Part shown: positions 34,499 to 42,905 of the stretch, one piece after another
Layout of the letters: every line of letters begins with the position of its first letter
Numbering within the stretch: position 1 is the stretch's first letter
Origin: Bog-793 sp963785415
Lineage (GTDB): Bacteria > Actinomycetota > Acidimicrobiia > Acidimicrobiales > Bog-793
DNA: 64,000 nt
Reading direction: 5' to 3'
Assembly: GCA_963785415.1 (NCBI GenBank)
Contig: CAWAVB010000001.1
Location: 682,001-746,000 of the forward strand
The notes under the pieces: generated by a model
What the model was told of the DNA's origin: nothing
What the model saw: the letters and a program-made list of their open reading frames with translations, nothing else
Databases searched by the model: none
Position numbers and translations under genes: made by a program

Positions 34499-35110
34499 TT
34501 GTCCAAGACCGATGTCGAGACGATCACTGGGATCATCACGCTCGCTGGAACTGCGTCGAGCTCCCTCACCTTGATTGCTCTCCATCTCCTGCCTACTGGA
34601 CTTTCTCCTTTGCGCAATGCCGTCAGTCAGTACGGCATCACTCGTTTCCGCGCGGGCTATCGCCTCCAGACGATGAGCATGGGCGTTGCCGCTATCGCCG
34701 CGGCGATAGGGATTCGCGAGGTCGGCCCGACTGGGGGCACGCTCATCGTGGCTCTGCTCGTTGTCTGCGGTGCCGCTCGGCTTGCGATCAGTTGGTTCCC
34801 GATGGACCCTCCGGACTCGCAAACTACGGAGACCGGCCGGCGGCACGGGCTCCTCGCGATCGCGGCATTCGCGACCGCAGCGATTGCGGCGATCCGCCTC
34901 GGTGAGGTCCTCGACCGCGCCGAGGTTTGGCGCCGAGTGAGTGGCGCGGTGACCGGCTTGGGATACGAAATGGTTGTCGCGCTGATCGCCCTGGGCGCGT
35001 CGAGACGAACCGAATCGCTGCGTGGGTACTTCGGTCTGGTTGAACGCGCGTTCTACGCCGGTGCGATCGCGTTCTTTCTGATCGTGGGTGTGCAGCTCGT
35101 TCAACACTGA
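34499..35110 (+). CDS. DUF998-like membrane protein
   Basis: This 203-residue protein has about six hydrophobic helices in the DUF998 pattern: L-R-N-A-V-S-Q-Y-G-x-T after the first helix, then a short R-F-R-A-G-Y-R-L-Q-T loop, and a W-F-P-M-D-P-P motif after the third helix. The family is uncharacterised. The start is TTG at 34499, with no better ATG or GTG in frame. It lies at the edge of the mobile-element-rich region. Confidence 0.75.
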   Translation: MSKTDVETITGIITLAGTASSSLTLIALHLLPTGLSPLRNAVSQYGITRFRAGYRLQTMSMGVAAIAAAIGIREVGPTGGTLIVALLVVCGAARLAISWFPMDPPDSQTTETGRRHGLLAIAAFATAAIAAIRLGEVLDRAEVWRRVSGAVTGLGYEMVVALIALGASRRTESLRGYFGLVERAFYAGAIAFFLIVGVQLVQH

Positions 35111-35280
35111 GCTCGGGGCACACGGGCAAGGTACGAAGCGTTACGACGCCTCCCGCGTCGCCGGTCGGCGACGACGCTCGTCCACGATCTCCGACTGGCG
35201 CTTTCAGGCTTGAGCGCGCAGGCGTTTGGTGACGCTTTCAAGTCCTAACGCTGACGCGCGTTATGGGGCGCGAGTCGTAC

Positions 35281-35300
35281 TCCAGATCCGTCGATCTGGA
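35281..35300. repeat. Short hairpin upstream of the IS21-like element
   Basis: TCCAGATC and GATCTGGA form a perfect 8-bp stem with a 4-nt loop, 20 bp before the left IS end. It has no T-tract and its role is unknown. Confidence 0.4.
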
Positions 35301-35459
35301 TGGCCGCTGGTCCCGCCAAGTGTAAACGCTGATCCAAAAGGGGAGCACCTGAGACTCAGAACGCGCTGATCGAAAAGGGGAGCACCTGACCATCCCTGGT
35401 CTTGCTCGCCCCAGCCCTCAGGCTTCTCGCCTGGAGCTGGGCGAGGAGACGGGAGAAGG

Positions 35460-36956
35460 GTGCACACCGACATGGAGATGTGGACAGAGATCCGGCGCAA
35501 GGTGCTCGTGGAGGGCGCTTCGAAGCGCTCGATCCGAAGGGACTACCAGGTCAGCGCTCGGACACTCGAGAAGATCCTGGCCAACGCCGAACCGCCCGGC
35601 TATCGCCAGAGGACCACTCGCCCGAAGCCGATGCTCGGTCAGTTCCTTCCGGTGATCGACGAGATCCTGGAGTCCGACAAGACCGCACCGCCAAAGCAAC
35701 GCCACACGGCCAAACGCATCTATGAGCGCCTCAGAGACGAATACGGCTACATGGGCTGCTCCTCCCAGGTGAGAAGGGCCGTGTCCAGGTCCAAGCACTA
35801 CTCCAGGGAGGTCTTCGTCCCGCTCTCGCACCCGCCGGGACACGCCCAGTTCGACTTTGGCGAGGCAACGGTGGTGATCGCGGGCGTCGAGGTGAAGGCG
35901 ACGCTGGCGGTGATGACGCTTCCCTACTCGGACGCCTACTTCGTCTCGGCCTATCCCCGCGAGTGCACCGAGACCTTCCAGGCAGGCCACGTCGCCGCCT
36001 TTGAGTTCTTCGGTGGCGTGCCTGTGCGCACCAGCTATGACAACACCTCGATCGCGGTCAAGAAGGTGATGGGACGCGAGCGCGAGCTCACCACCGAGTT
36101 CCTGCGGCTCGAGAGCCACTTCCTCTTCGGCCACCACTTCTGCCGGGTCGGGCGGGGCAACGAGAAGGGCCACGTGGAGACCCACGTGGGCTACGCGAGG
36201 CGGAACCTGCTCGTCCCCGTGCCGAGGTTCTCCTCTTTCGCCGAGATGAACGAGTACCTCGCCGGGTGCTGTTATGCCGATCTGTTCCGCCGGGTCCGGG
36301 GAAAGCCCGAGACAAAAGCAGAGCGCCTCGTTATCGACCAGGCTGCCATGTTGGCGCTCCCGGCTGAGTCCTTCGAGGCGCGAAGAGTCGAACAGCGCGG
36401 GGCGAACTCACTGTCGCTCGTGAGATTCGACCGCAACGACTACTCGGTGCCGACTGCCTTCGCCCATCACGACGTCACCGCCCTTGGCGGGATCGAAGAG
36501 GTCCGCCTCCTCGTCGGCACCGAGGTCGTGGCCACCCACCCGCGATGTTGGTCGAAAGAGCAGGTCAGCTTCGACCCCTGTCACTACCTGGCCCTCTTGG
36601 AACGAAAGCCCGGTGCCTTGGACGTCGCCCGCCCGCTCGAGGGCTGGGAGCTCCCCGAGTGCTTCTCGGTGCTTCGCCGGCGCCTCGAGGCCTACCTCGG
36701 CTCGGCGGGGACCCGTGAGTACATCAAGGTGCTTCGCCTCATGGAATCGGCGACGTTAAAGGAACTGACCGGAGCTGTCGAACAGGCGCTCTCGATCGGG
36801 GCGACCGGTTCGGACGCCATCGGGCTCATCCTCACCCATTCAAAGGAGACCCCGGTCGGGCTGTTCAGCCTCGACGGACTCCCGCACCTGAAGGCCGTCG
36901 CCGTCGAGGCCCCCGACCTCGGGGCCTACAGGGCGCTCACCGAGATCGGGGCCTGA
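35460..36956 (+). CDS. istA: IS21-family transposase IstA
   Basis: This is a protein of up to 498 residues; ATG at 35472 is an alternative start. An N-terminal helix-turn-helix (VEGASKRSIRRDYQVSARTLEKIL) precedes an rve-type DDE integrase core beginning H-A-Q-F-D-F-G-E-A (first aspartate). It continues with R-T-S-Y-D-N-T (second aspartate) and G-N-E-K-G-H-V-E (glutamate). A C-terminal Mu-type domain follows. Length and order match IstA. It is followed after 51 bp by istB, and no internal stop was seen, so it may be functional. Confidence 0.95.
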   Translation: MHTDMEMWTEIRRKVLVEGASKRSIRRDYQVSARTLEKILANAEPPGYRQRTTRPKPMLGQFLPVIDEILESDKTAPPKQRHTAKRIYERLRDEYGYMGCSSQVRRAVSRSKHYSREVFVPLSHPPGHAQFDFGEATVVIAGVEVKATLAVMTLPYSDAYFVSAYPRECTETFQAGHVAAFEFFGGVPVRTSYDNTSIAVKKVMGRERELTTEFLRLESHFLFGHHFCRVGRGNEKGHVETHVGYARRNLLVPVPRFSSFAEMNEYLAGCCYADLFRRVRGKPETKAERLVIDQAAMLALPAESFEARRVEQRGANSLSLVRFDRNDYSVPTAFAHHDVTALGGIEEVRLLVGTEVVATHPRCWSKEQVSFDPCHYLALLERKPGALDVARPLEGWELPECFSVLRRRLEAYLGSAGTREYIKVLRLMESATLKELTGAVEQALSIGATGSDAIGLILTHSKETPVGLFSLDGLPHLKAVAVEAPDLGAYRALTEIGA

Positions 36957-37007
36957 GGCCCACGCCCTCGGCGCAGATCGCGCCATCAAGAGAAAGGAAA
37001 CACCACC

Positions 37008-37832
37008 GTGAAGAGTTTGGAGACCAAGTCCGTCGTGTTATTGCACCATCACCTGAAGGCCCTCCGGCTGCCGACCATCGGTGCCGAGTGCGAGAAGGTG
37101 GCCAAACAGGCGGCGGCCGACAACGTCGACCACCTGAGCTACCTGTTGCAGCTCTTGGAGCTCGAACTGTTGGACCGGGAGAAGCGCTCAGCCGAACGAC
37201 GCCTCAAGGCAGCACGGTTCCCGACGCTGAAGACCCTCGAGAGTTTCGACTTCGCGGCTCGCCCGTCGGTCAACAAGATGCTGATCGCCGAGTTGGCGCG
37301 CTGTGAGTACATCGACAAGCGCGAGAACGTGATCATGGTGGGCAACCCCGGCACGGGGAAGAGTCACCTGGCCACGGCGCTGGCCGTCCAGGCCTGCCAC
37401 AAGGGCTACAAGGTCCGCTTCTTTCGCACCACCGAGCTCGTGACCGCCCTGATCGAGGCAAGAGACGAGCGCACCTTTCTCAGGCTCAAGGGCCAGCTCG
37501 CGAGGTTGGACCTCTTGGTCCTTGACGAACTGGGCTACGTCCCGGCCTCCAAGGTCGGCGCCGAGCTGCTCTTCGACGTCATCTCGACCGCCTACGAGCG
37601 CACGAGCCTGATCGTCACGAGCAATCTCCCCTTCGAGTCCTGGACAGAGGTCCTCGGCTCCGAGCGGCTCACCGGGGCGACGCTCGACCGGCTCACCCAC
37701 CGCTGCAGCATCATCGAGACCAAGGGCGAGAGCTACCGGCTCCAAGACGCCAAGGCCCGAACCCGACGAGCCAAGCAATCAGTCGATCCCTCAGGCAGCC
37801 AGCCTGTGGACCAAGCTCCGATCACCAAGTAG
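37008..37832 (+). CDS. istB: IS21-family helper ATPase IstB
   Basis: This 274-residue AAA+ ATPase of the IstB/DnaC type assembles on target DNA and recruits IstA. It has a helical N-terminus, Walker A GNPGTGKSHLATAL, Walker B LLVLDELGYV, sensor 1 (LIVTSNLPF) and a C-terminal H-R-C-S-I-I-E-T-K-G-E-S-Y-R. The GTG start at 37008 follows a GAAAGGAAA ribosome site. It appears intact. Confidence 0.95.
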   Translation: MKSLETKSVVLLHHHLKALRLPTIGAECEKVAKQAAADNVDHLSYLLQLLELELLDREKRSAERRLKAARFPTLKTLESFDFAARPSVNKMLIAELARCEYIDKRENVIMVGNPGTGKSHLATALAVQACHKGYKVRFFRTTELVTALIEARDERTFLRLKGQLARLDLLVLDELGYVPASKVGAELLFDVISTAYERTSLIVTSNLPFESWTEVLGSERLTGATLDRLTHRCSIIETKGESYRLQDAKARTRRAKQSVDPSGSQPVDQAPITK

Positions 37833-37891
37833 CTTCAAGCTCAAAGTGCTCCCGTTTTCGACCGGCGCGCGCTCCCCTTTTGGATCAGCAT

Positions 37892-38293
37892 TCACATCGC
37901 CTCGACCGCGCCGTCTTTTGACTTCGGGACGCTCTTCGCTCGACCGCTGAGCGTGGCTCGGGCAGCTTCCACCGCGTCGAGGGGATCGGACTTTCCCGAA
38001 CGGCGGCGTTCAGCTCGGTTGGGCCGGTCGACCTCGATGAGGCTCACGCCGTGCTGGCGAAGAAACCGGGCGAGCCCAGCTCCATATGAACCGGTTCCTT
38101 CGACACCGACCTTTCCGACGGCGCCGAAGCTCTCGAGCCAGGAGAGCAACGACTGGTAGCCGGCAGGGTTGACCTCGAAGGACTCCGTGCCGAGGAGGCC
38201 ACCGAGGGGGTCCAGTGCCGCAGCGACATGCACGTCGAGGTGGGTGTCGACACCCCCGGTCACGCGACGCTCTTCTAGCATGGTCATCGCCAT
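37892..38293 (-). pseudogene. IS110-family transposase, N-terminal part truncated by the IS21 element
   Basis: The 133 residues contain the DEDD/RuvC-like half of an IS110 transposase: G-V-D-T-H-L-D-V (first Asp), G-V-E-G-T-G-S-Y-G (Glu), E-V-D-R-P-N-R and K-S-D-P-L-D-A (Asps). The C-terminal transposase_20 domain with its serine is missing. The reading frame crosses into the IS21 right end, and its stop codon (37892-37894) is made of IS21 sequence. The lost part is not visible beyond the other IS end, so a deletion may have accompanied the insertion. Confidence 0.88.
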
Positions 38294-38605
38294 CCCTTCC
38301 TTTCCTTAAGTGGGTGAGGGGTGGCACGGCCGTCCCGGTTCGGAGTGACGGGTGGTCCGACTTGTTCGCTCAAGCCGGGCCAATCACCCTCGCTTCGGAA
38401 CGGGACGTGCCGTCTCAATGTTGCTGGACGCGTTCAGCCGACGACAACTGACGTCGTCATCATCAATTCAAGTCAGGCTGAACACTCCAGTGCTCCCGAA
38501 ACTATTGAGAACCAACGAATGACGCGGTGACCCTCAGGGGCATTGTCATTGTTATGGGACGCGCGACCCAGCGCCCGATCCGTCAATCGGCGCGGGATCA
38601 GCTCA
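38294..38605. other. Intergenic stretch upstream of the IS110 remnant
   Basis: The stretch probably includes the original left end of the IS110 element. No gene or clear repeat was recognised. Confidence 0.35.
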
Positions 38606-38983
38606 TCAAGCCGCGATCATCACCGTTGCGGTATTGGACATCTCGCCTTCGGCGTTCGTCACTGAGATGCTCGCCTGCGAACCAGGTACCACCTGCCAGC
38701 AGTCGTCAGGCCCTGACGGCAACGGCGCTTGGAAGGCGACCTGGCTATCGCTCCAGCTATCGAGGCTGAAAGTTGCCGCGCATCCCGGCGCCCCCCAAGC
38801 AGTGCCCGCGTCGTAGAAGGTGACGTAGCCGTTGCCCTGAACGCTCCCGAAGTCCACACCGCTCAGCGTGACCAATTGCCCGGCCGAGACGGTGGTGGGT
38901 GACACGGAGGAAACGATTGGGGTCGACACCGGCGCAGGCCATTGGACGCCCGGCGGCGCGATCGGCGGTTCGGCCTCGAACAC
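38606..38983 (-). CDS. IPT/TIG-domain secreted-protein fragment
   Basis: The 125 residues consist of one IPT/TIG Ig-like domain: P-I-V-S-S-V-S-P-T-T-V-S-A-G-Q-L-V-T-L-S-G-V-D-F-G at the start, then V-T-F-Y-D-A-G, and S-I-S-V-T-N-A-E-G-E-M-S-N at the end. Two cysteines may pair. There is no signal peptide; the only start is a GTG. It is probably the C-terminal remnant of a larger secreted protein whose front part was lost in this rearranged region. A small intact gene cannot be excluded. Confidence 0.55.
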   Translation of the reverse strand: MFEAEPPIAPPGVQWPAPVSTPIVSSVSPTTVSAGQLVTLSGVDFGSVQGNGYVTFYDAGTAWGAPGCAATFSLDSWSDSQVAFQAPLPSGPDDCWQVVPGSQASISVTNAEGEMSNTATVMIAA

Positions 38984-39290
38984 GGCACCGCTTTGCAGGC
39001 GTCGTGTAGCGGCCCCGGCCAGGCGTAGTGATCGGGGAGCGCGTTTGCGGACGACCCGAGCGAACGTAGCCGGTTACAAATCGACGGTGGCTGGGCTGAC
39101 ATCAGCGGCATCGACAAGGCGCTCGATAACGATGCGGCGGGTGGGGTCGGTGCTGATCCTGTCTCGGCCGTGGTCTCGCTCAGGTCACCGGGAAGACACC
39201 GGGTTGCTTCCTTCGATCCTCCTGCAGCCCTACGGCTAGCCCTGTTGTGGACATACACTCGATGAAGAAGTGCCCCGGGGAAGGTCCAGC
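38984..39290. other. Intergenic stretch between the IPT/TIG fragment and the G1 peptidase
   Basis: No coding signal was recognised. It should hold the promoter of the peptidase gene, but no convincing -35/-10 pair was found. Confidence 0.35.
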
Positions 39291-40265
39291 ATGCGAACAG
39301 TTCTCCGTCCCCTCATTTCGGCGGCAATTCTCGCCGCCGTCGCAGTTCCCGCACTGGCAGGTGCCGCGAGTGCCGCGACAGTCCCGACTCGCTACCTCAG
39401 CGCGAAAGGCGGCACGCTGATCTGGGCTCTCACCGTCCATAACGCCAAGACGTGTACTTGGACGTCGTCGCCGAAGGTCGCAAGTTTCGACGGGACTGTG
39501 AAGTGCAAGACCGGCAGGGTTGTTCGACGGGCCACGTTCAAGGCGAACACGTCAACCGGGGCGAAGGACTACATGCTCAAACTGGTCGTGCGCGGTACGA
39601 CCAGGACGGTCGACCACCTGAAGGTCGTTGAGGCCGGGAACACCACGACCACCACGACCACCACGACCCCGCCGGGCAGCTCGTTCTCGTCAACGCAGAC
39701 TGATCAGTGGGCTGGTTACTACGGGACGTTCGGAACAGTAGCCTCGGCGAGTGGCACCTGGACCGTGCCGTCGCTTACCTGCGCGCCTGGTTCGACAACG
39801 ACCTCGTCAACGTGGGTCGGGGTTGGTGGCCTCGACGGCGGCGTCCTTCTACAAGCCGGGATGTTCGACAACTGCATCGGCGGTACCGAAGAACAGGGCG
39901 CGTTCGCCGAGGCCTATCCAGGCAGCACGAGCAGCTTTGGCCTTCTCATCAGGCCTGGCGACACCGTGACAGCCACCATCAAGCAGGCGGCGAGCGGTTG
40001 GGACGCAACCGTGACGGACGTGACAACCGGACAGTCCAAGACCGCGAACGACCCCACCTACGCGGGTGGGTCGTCAGTTGAGTGGTTCGTGGAGGACTAC
40101 GGATATCCCACCTATCCGCTCTCGAACTTCGGTTCCGAACAGTTCACGGACGTGGCCGTCAACGGTGTGAACGCCTCCCCGTCGCAAGGTCGGGAGATGG
40201 TGCAGAACGGCACGGTCGTCGCCTGGCCAGCCGACCCGAGCAGTGGCTACCGGATCAATGAATGA
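39291..40265 (+). CDS. Secreted G1-family (eqolisin) glutamic endopeptidase
   Basis: This 324-residue protein starts at ATG 39291 behind GGGGAAGG. A signal peptide (cleavage after A-S-A-A near 29) leads to a ~85-residue beta-rich prodomain with paired cysteines. A nine-threonine linker (118-126) precedes the G1 peptidase domain (about 130-320). The catalytic dyad is visible as Q188 in G-G-V-L-L-Q-A-G and E264 in S-S-V-E-W-F-V-E-D; their spacing fits the family. Eqolisins cleave proteins at acid pH and in bacteria are reported from acidophiles. This supports an extracellular scavenging role in an acidic habitat (inference). Confidence 0.88.
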   Translation: MRTVLRPLISAAILAAVAVPALAGAASAATVPTRYLSAKGGTLIWALTVHNAKTCTWTSSPKVASFDGTVKCKTGRVVRRATFKANTSTGAKDYMLKLVVRGTTRTVDHLKVVEAGNTTTTTTTTTPPGSSFSSTQTDQWAGYYGTFGTVASASGTWTVPSLTCAPGSTTTSSTWVGVGGLDGGVLLQAGMFDNCIGGTEEQGAFAEAYPGSTSSFGLLIRPGDTVTATIKQAASGWDATVTDVTTGQSKTANDPTYAGGSSVEWFVEDYGYPTYPLSNFGSEQFTDVAVNGVNASPSQGREMVQNGTVVAWPADPSSGYRINE

Positions 40266-40588
40266 CTGACACCGACGCTCGGAGGCAACCCGGACCTCTT
40301 TGCTCGCGTCGTCTGCTTTGTCATTTTCGACTCGGTCGCCTTCCGTGTCGATCTGTCTTTGCAGGGCGGCCGGGGTTTCGGTGTTTGAGCGCGGGCGTGT
40401 CCGAGCCGGTTTAGGGTCCCTAGCAATAGACACACGGAATGACTCAACTTCCGCCGGCCGAGGTCCACGGGAGGACGACGGTCCGCTACCCCGGCTGACA
40501 TACGAGCGCTTCGGAAGAGGCGCCACGATCCTCCGAACCCTGGTCGCTCCCGACGCCTCCTCTGACTGGCAACAAAACGGGGGGCACG
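40266..40588. other. Intergenic stretch before the interrupted secreted gene
   Basis: No gene was recognised on either strand. It ends in a GGGGGGC run, a possible ribosome site for the gene at 40589. Confidence 0.35.
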
Positions 40589-40846
40589 ATGCGCGGGCGA
40601 ATGTTGCATCGGGTGTTCTTGACTGTCGGGGCGGGAGCGTTGCTGGCAGCGGTGGTCGGAGTTCCCTCCGCCCTCGCCGCGCCGAAGATCACCCAGACGA
40701 TCACTTTTGGGCCACTGGCGGACAAGACCTTGCCGCAGTCGCCCGTTACTGTTGTTGCCACCGCGTCCTCAGGGTTAGCGGTGACCTTCACAACTAGCAC
40801 GCCGTGGGTCTGTGCTTCGAGCGGAGCCAACGGCGCCACGGTCAAG

Positions 40847-42799
40847 CCGGACTTCAGCGGGTGGTTCGCGAACGTCCTGGTAGTGCGGGCGCGATCGAAA
40901 GTTGTTTCCCCCACACCGTGCGCGTTTGCCCAGCTCAGGAGATTCTGGCCCGGCTCCACGCGTCGGCCTCGATGCGCCAGGCGTCGAGGATCTGACGTTG
41001 CAGCGTTGTCGGTCGGTCGACGAGCTCGATGTGACGTCCGGCGTTCAATTTGTGCAGCCGGATGGTCCCGAGCTCGGCCAAGGCCCGGCGCGGCGAGATC
41101 GTCTGGTCGGCGATGTCGGGGTCCTTCACGCCGGCGTGCTGCAGGTCGTTGCCCATCACCGCTTCGATCACCGCGGCGATGACGCAGAGCGCGATGTGGC
41201 CGCGGACGCGTTCCTCTTTGTGATGGTGCACGGGGCGAAGACCGAGGAAGTCCTTCATCACGCGGAATCTGCGCTCGACGTTCTGCAGCATCTTGTAGTG
41301 CCGCACGATGTCGGTCACCGACGCCTCCCTGGCCTGCAGCGACGTCGTGAGCACGTAGCGACCGGCGAGGAGCTTCTCGTCATAGGCGAGCGCCTCCTCG
41401 TCGAAGCGCCAGGAGAAGACGCCGTGTCGGATCGTCACGGCGAAGCACCGCCCGACGCCCGAGTCCCGCAGGATGCGGTCGGCGGCCGCCCCGATCTTCG
41501 CCGGATCGACGAGCTTTCCCGCCCGCACGCGATCGGCGAGCGTGATGAGCTTGGACTCCACCCTGGCGAGGAGCTCTTCGCGTCGCCGGTCGTCGCGTGC
41601 CTTCCGCTCGGCTGATGACACCACGACGAATCGCCGTCCGCCAAGGTTCACCTCGAAGGCCTTCGTTCCCGGAAAGCCCGGCACCGCGCGCCACGCGTCG
41701 TCGCCGGCGGCTGCGGCGCGCTCGAGCACGGCGGCGACGTCGCCGTCGTGGTGGAGCCGTGTGGCGAGCACATGGTCGAAGCCGGCTGCCGCCACGTCTT
41801 GCAGGTTCTTCTCGCTGATGAGGCCCCGGTCGGCGACGAGGGCGATCTTCCCGACGCCGAAGCGGGACTGGTAGTCGGCCATCACCTGTGGCAGCGTCGT
41901 CGAGTCCCGGGTGTTGCCGGGAAAGACGTAGTGGGCGATCGGGATCCCGTTGCCGGTCACGAGGAGGCCGATCACGACCTGGGGACGGTCGGGGCGGTGA
42001 TCGCGGCTGTAGCCATAGGCACGGGAGGAGAACTCATCGACGGGACCTCGGCTTGTCTCGAAGTACGTGGAGGTGAGGTCATAGAGGGCGAGGCGAAGGT
42101 CGAGGTTCGTGAGATCGGTGAGGCGCGCGTACAGCAACTCTTCGGTCGCCTCCTTCTCGTCTGCGATCGCGTCGATGCCCCGATAGCACTGGTCGAGCAG
42201 CGGTGACACGACGCCTTCGGGCAGCGCCACGGTCGCGAGCCATTCGTGGATCGTCCGGCGCTTGGAGGACGGATCGCACAGACGGTTCGCCACCATGACG
42301 AAGATCGTGTCGGCGAGGTTCTTCGAGTGCCGCCGGTCGCCGATCGCGCGGAAGTGTTCACGCAGACCGAGGCGATCGAAGTAAGCCGAGATCGCGGCCG
42401 TGGCGCCAAACGAGGGCGCACCTTCACCCTCGAGCCCCTCGGCCGCGACGAAGTGCTTCGTCGTGTAGCCCGACAGCGCGGCGACGATGCGATCGAGCTG
42501 ACCGCTTCTTTCCAGCTCGCCGATCTCACCCAAGCGCAACAGCGTCTGGTGGGTCTTCTTGCCGTTGATGCGCACCGACTCGACGAGCGAGAGGTAGGTG
42601 TACTCCTTTTCGCCCCTCCTGCGAGTCGTGCGCTTCACGTGCACACGCCCATCTTATGCCATGTAGATGTTCGATGTCGAGGATGTGTCGCCCCCACATT
42701 CGGCGAGCGAACTCCGGCATTACGCCTTGTTTTCCCTACTCAGCGCATGGCGGGCAGGCCGAAAGCCGTCATTTCAGGGGTTGAGGCGCGGAAGTCCGG
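40847..42799 (-). mobile_element. IS1634-family insertion sequence with target duplication
   Basis: This 1,953-bp element has ends CCGGACTTCAGCG (left) and, on the reverse strand, CCGGACTTCCGCG (right): inverted repeats with one mismatch in 13. The target duplication TCAAG flanks it at 40842-40846 and 42800-42804. It could be read as 7 bp, GGTCAAG, if the tips are two bases shorter. It carries one transposase gene. Confidence 0.92.
40935..42644 (-). CDS. IS1634-family (IS4-like) transposase
   Basis: This 569-residue DDE transposase has an N-terminal R-I-N-G-K-K-T-H-Q-T-L-L-R-L-G-E-I typical of IS1634. The core shows Y-D-L-T-S-T-Y-F-E-T (first Asp), I-A-L-V-A-D-R-G-L-I-S (second Asp) and a downstream segment R-R-F-R-V-M-K-D-F-L-G-L-R-P-V-H-H-H that holds the late motif. 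No internal stops were seen, and full length suggests it may still be active. The start codon is GTG at 42644. Confidence 0.93.
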   Translation of the reverse strand: MHVKRTTRRRGEKEYTYLSLVESVRINGKKTHQTLLRLGEIGELERSGQLDRIVAALSGYTTKHFVAAEGLEGEGAPSFGATAAISAYFDRLGLREHFRAIGDRRHSKNLADTIFVMVANRLCDPSSKRRTIHEWLATVALPEGVVSPLLDQCYRGIDAIADEKEATEELLYARLTDLTNLDLRLALYDLTSTYFETSRGPVDEFSSRAYGYSRDHRPDRPQVVIGLLVTGNGIPIAHYVFPGNTRDSTTLPQVMADYQSRFGVGKIALVADRGLISEKNLQDVAAAGFDHVLATRLHHDGDVAAVLERAAAAGDDAWRAVPGFPGTKAFEVNLGGRRFVVVSSAERKARDDRRREELLARVESKLITLADRVRAGKLVDPAKIGAAADRILRDSGVGRCFAVTIRHGVFSWRFDEEALAYDEKLLAGRYVLTTSLQAREASVTDIVRHYKMLQNVERRFRVMKDFLGLRPVHHHKEERVRGHIALCVIAAVIEAVMGNDLQHAGVKDPDIADQTISPRRALAELGTIRLHKLNAGRHIELVDRPTTLQRQILDAWRIEADAWSRARIS

Positions 42800-42905
42800 T
42801 CAAGTTGCTGGCCGCCGGGGTCTGCACGGTGGTGGCCAACCAGGCCGGTAACGTCACGTACGGCCCGGCGCCGGCGGTCGCCCGCAGCTTCACGGCAGCA
42901 GCTCG

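Larger units (their letters stand above)
35321..37896 (+). mobile_element. IS21-family insertion sequence
   Basis: The element carries istA and istB. Its tips are TGTAAACGCTGATCCAAAAG at the left and, on the reverse strand, TGTGAATGCTGATCCAAAAG at the right. With the following GGGGAGC they give a 26-27-bp inverted repeat with two mismatches. Inner copies of the same motif follow at both ends (GCTGATCGAAAAGGGGAGCA near 35367, and a diverged copy near 37850), as is typical of IS21. No clear target duplication flanks it. The right end truncates an IS110 transposase. Confidence 0.9.

Noticed and set aside
39642..39672. ACC/ACG repeat as a possible CRISPR or microsatellite array
   Set aside because: It is an in-frame threonine linker of the G1 peptidase, too short and without spacers.
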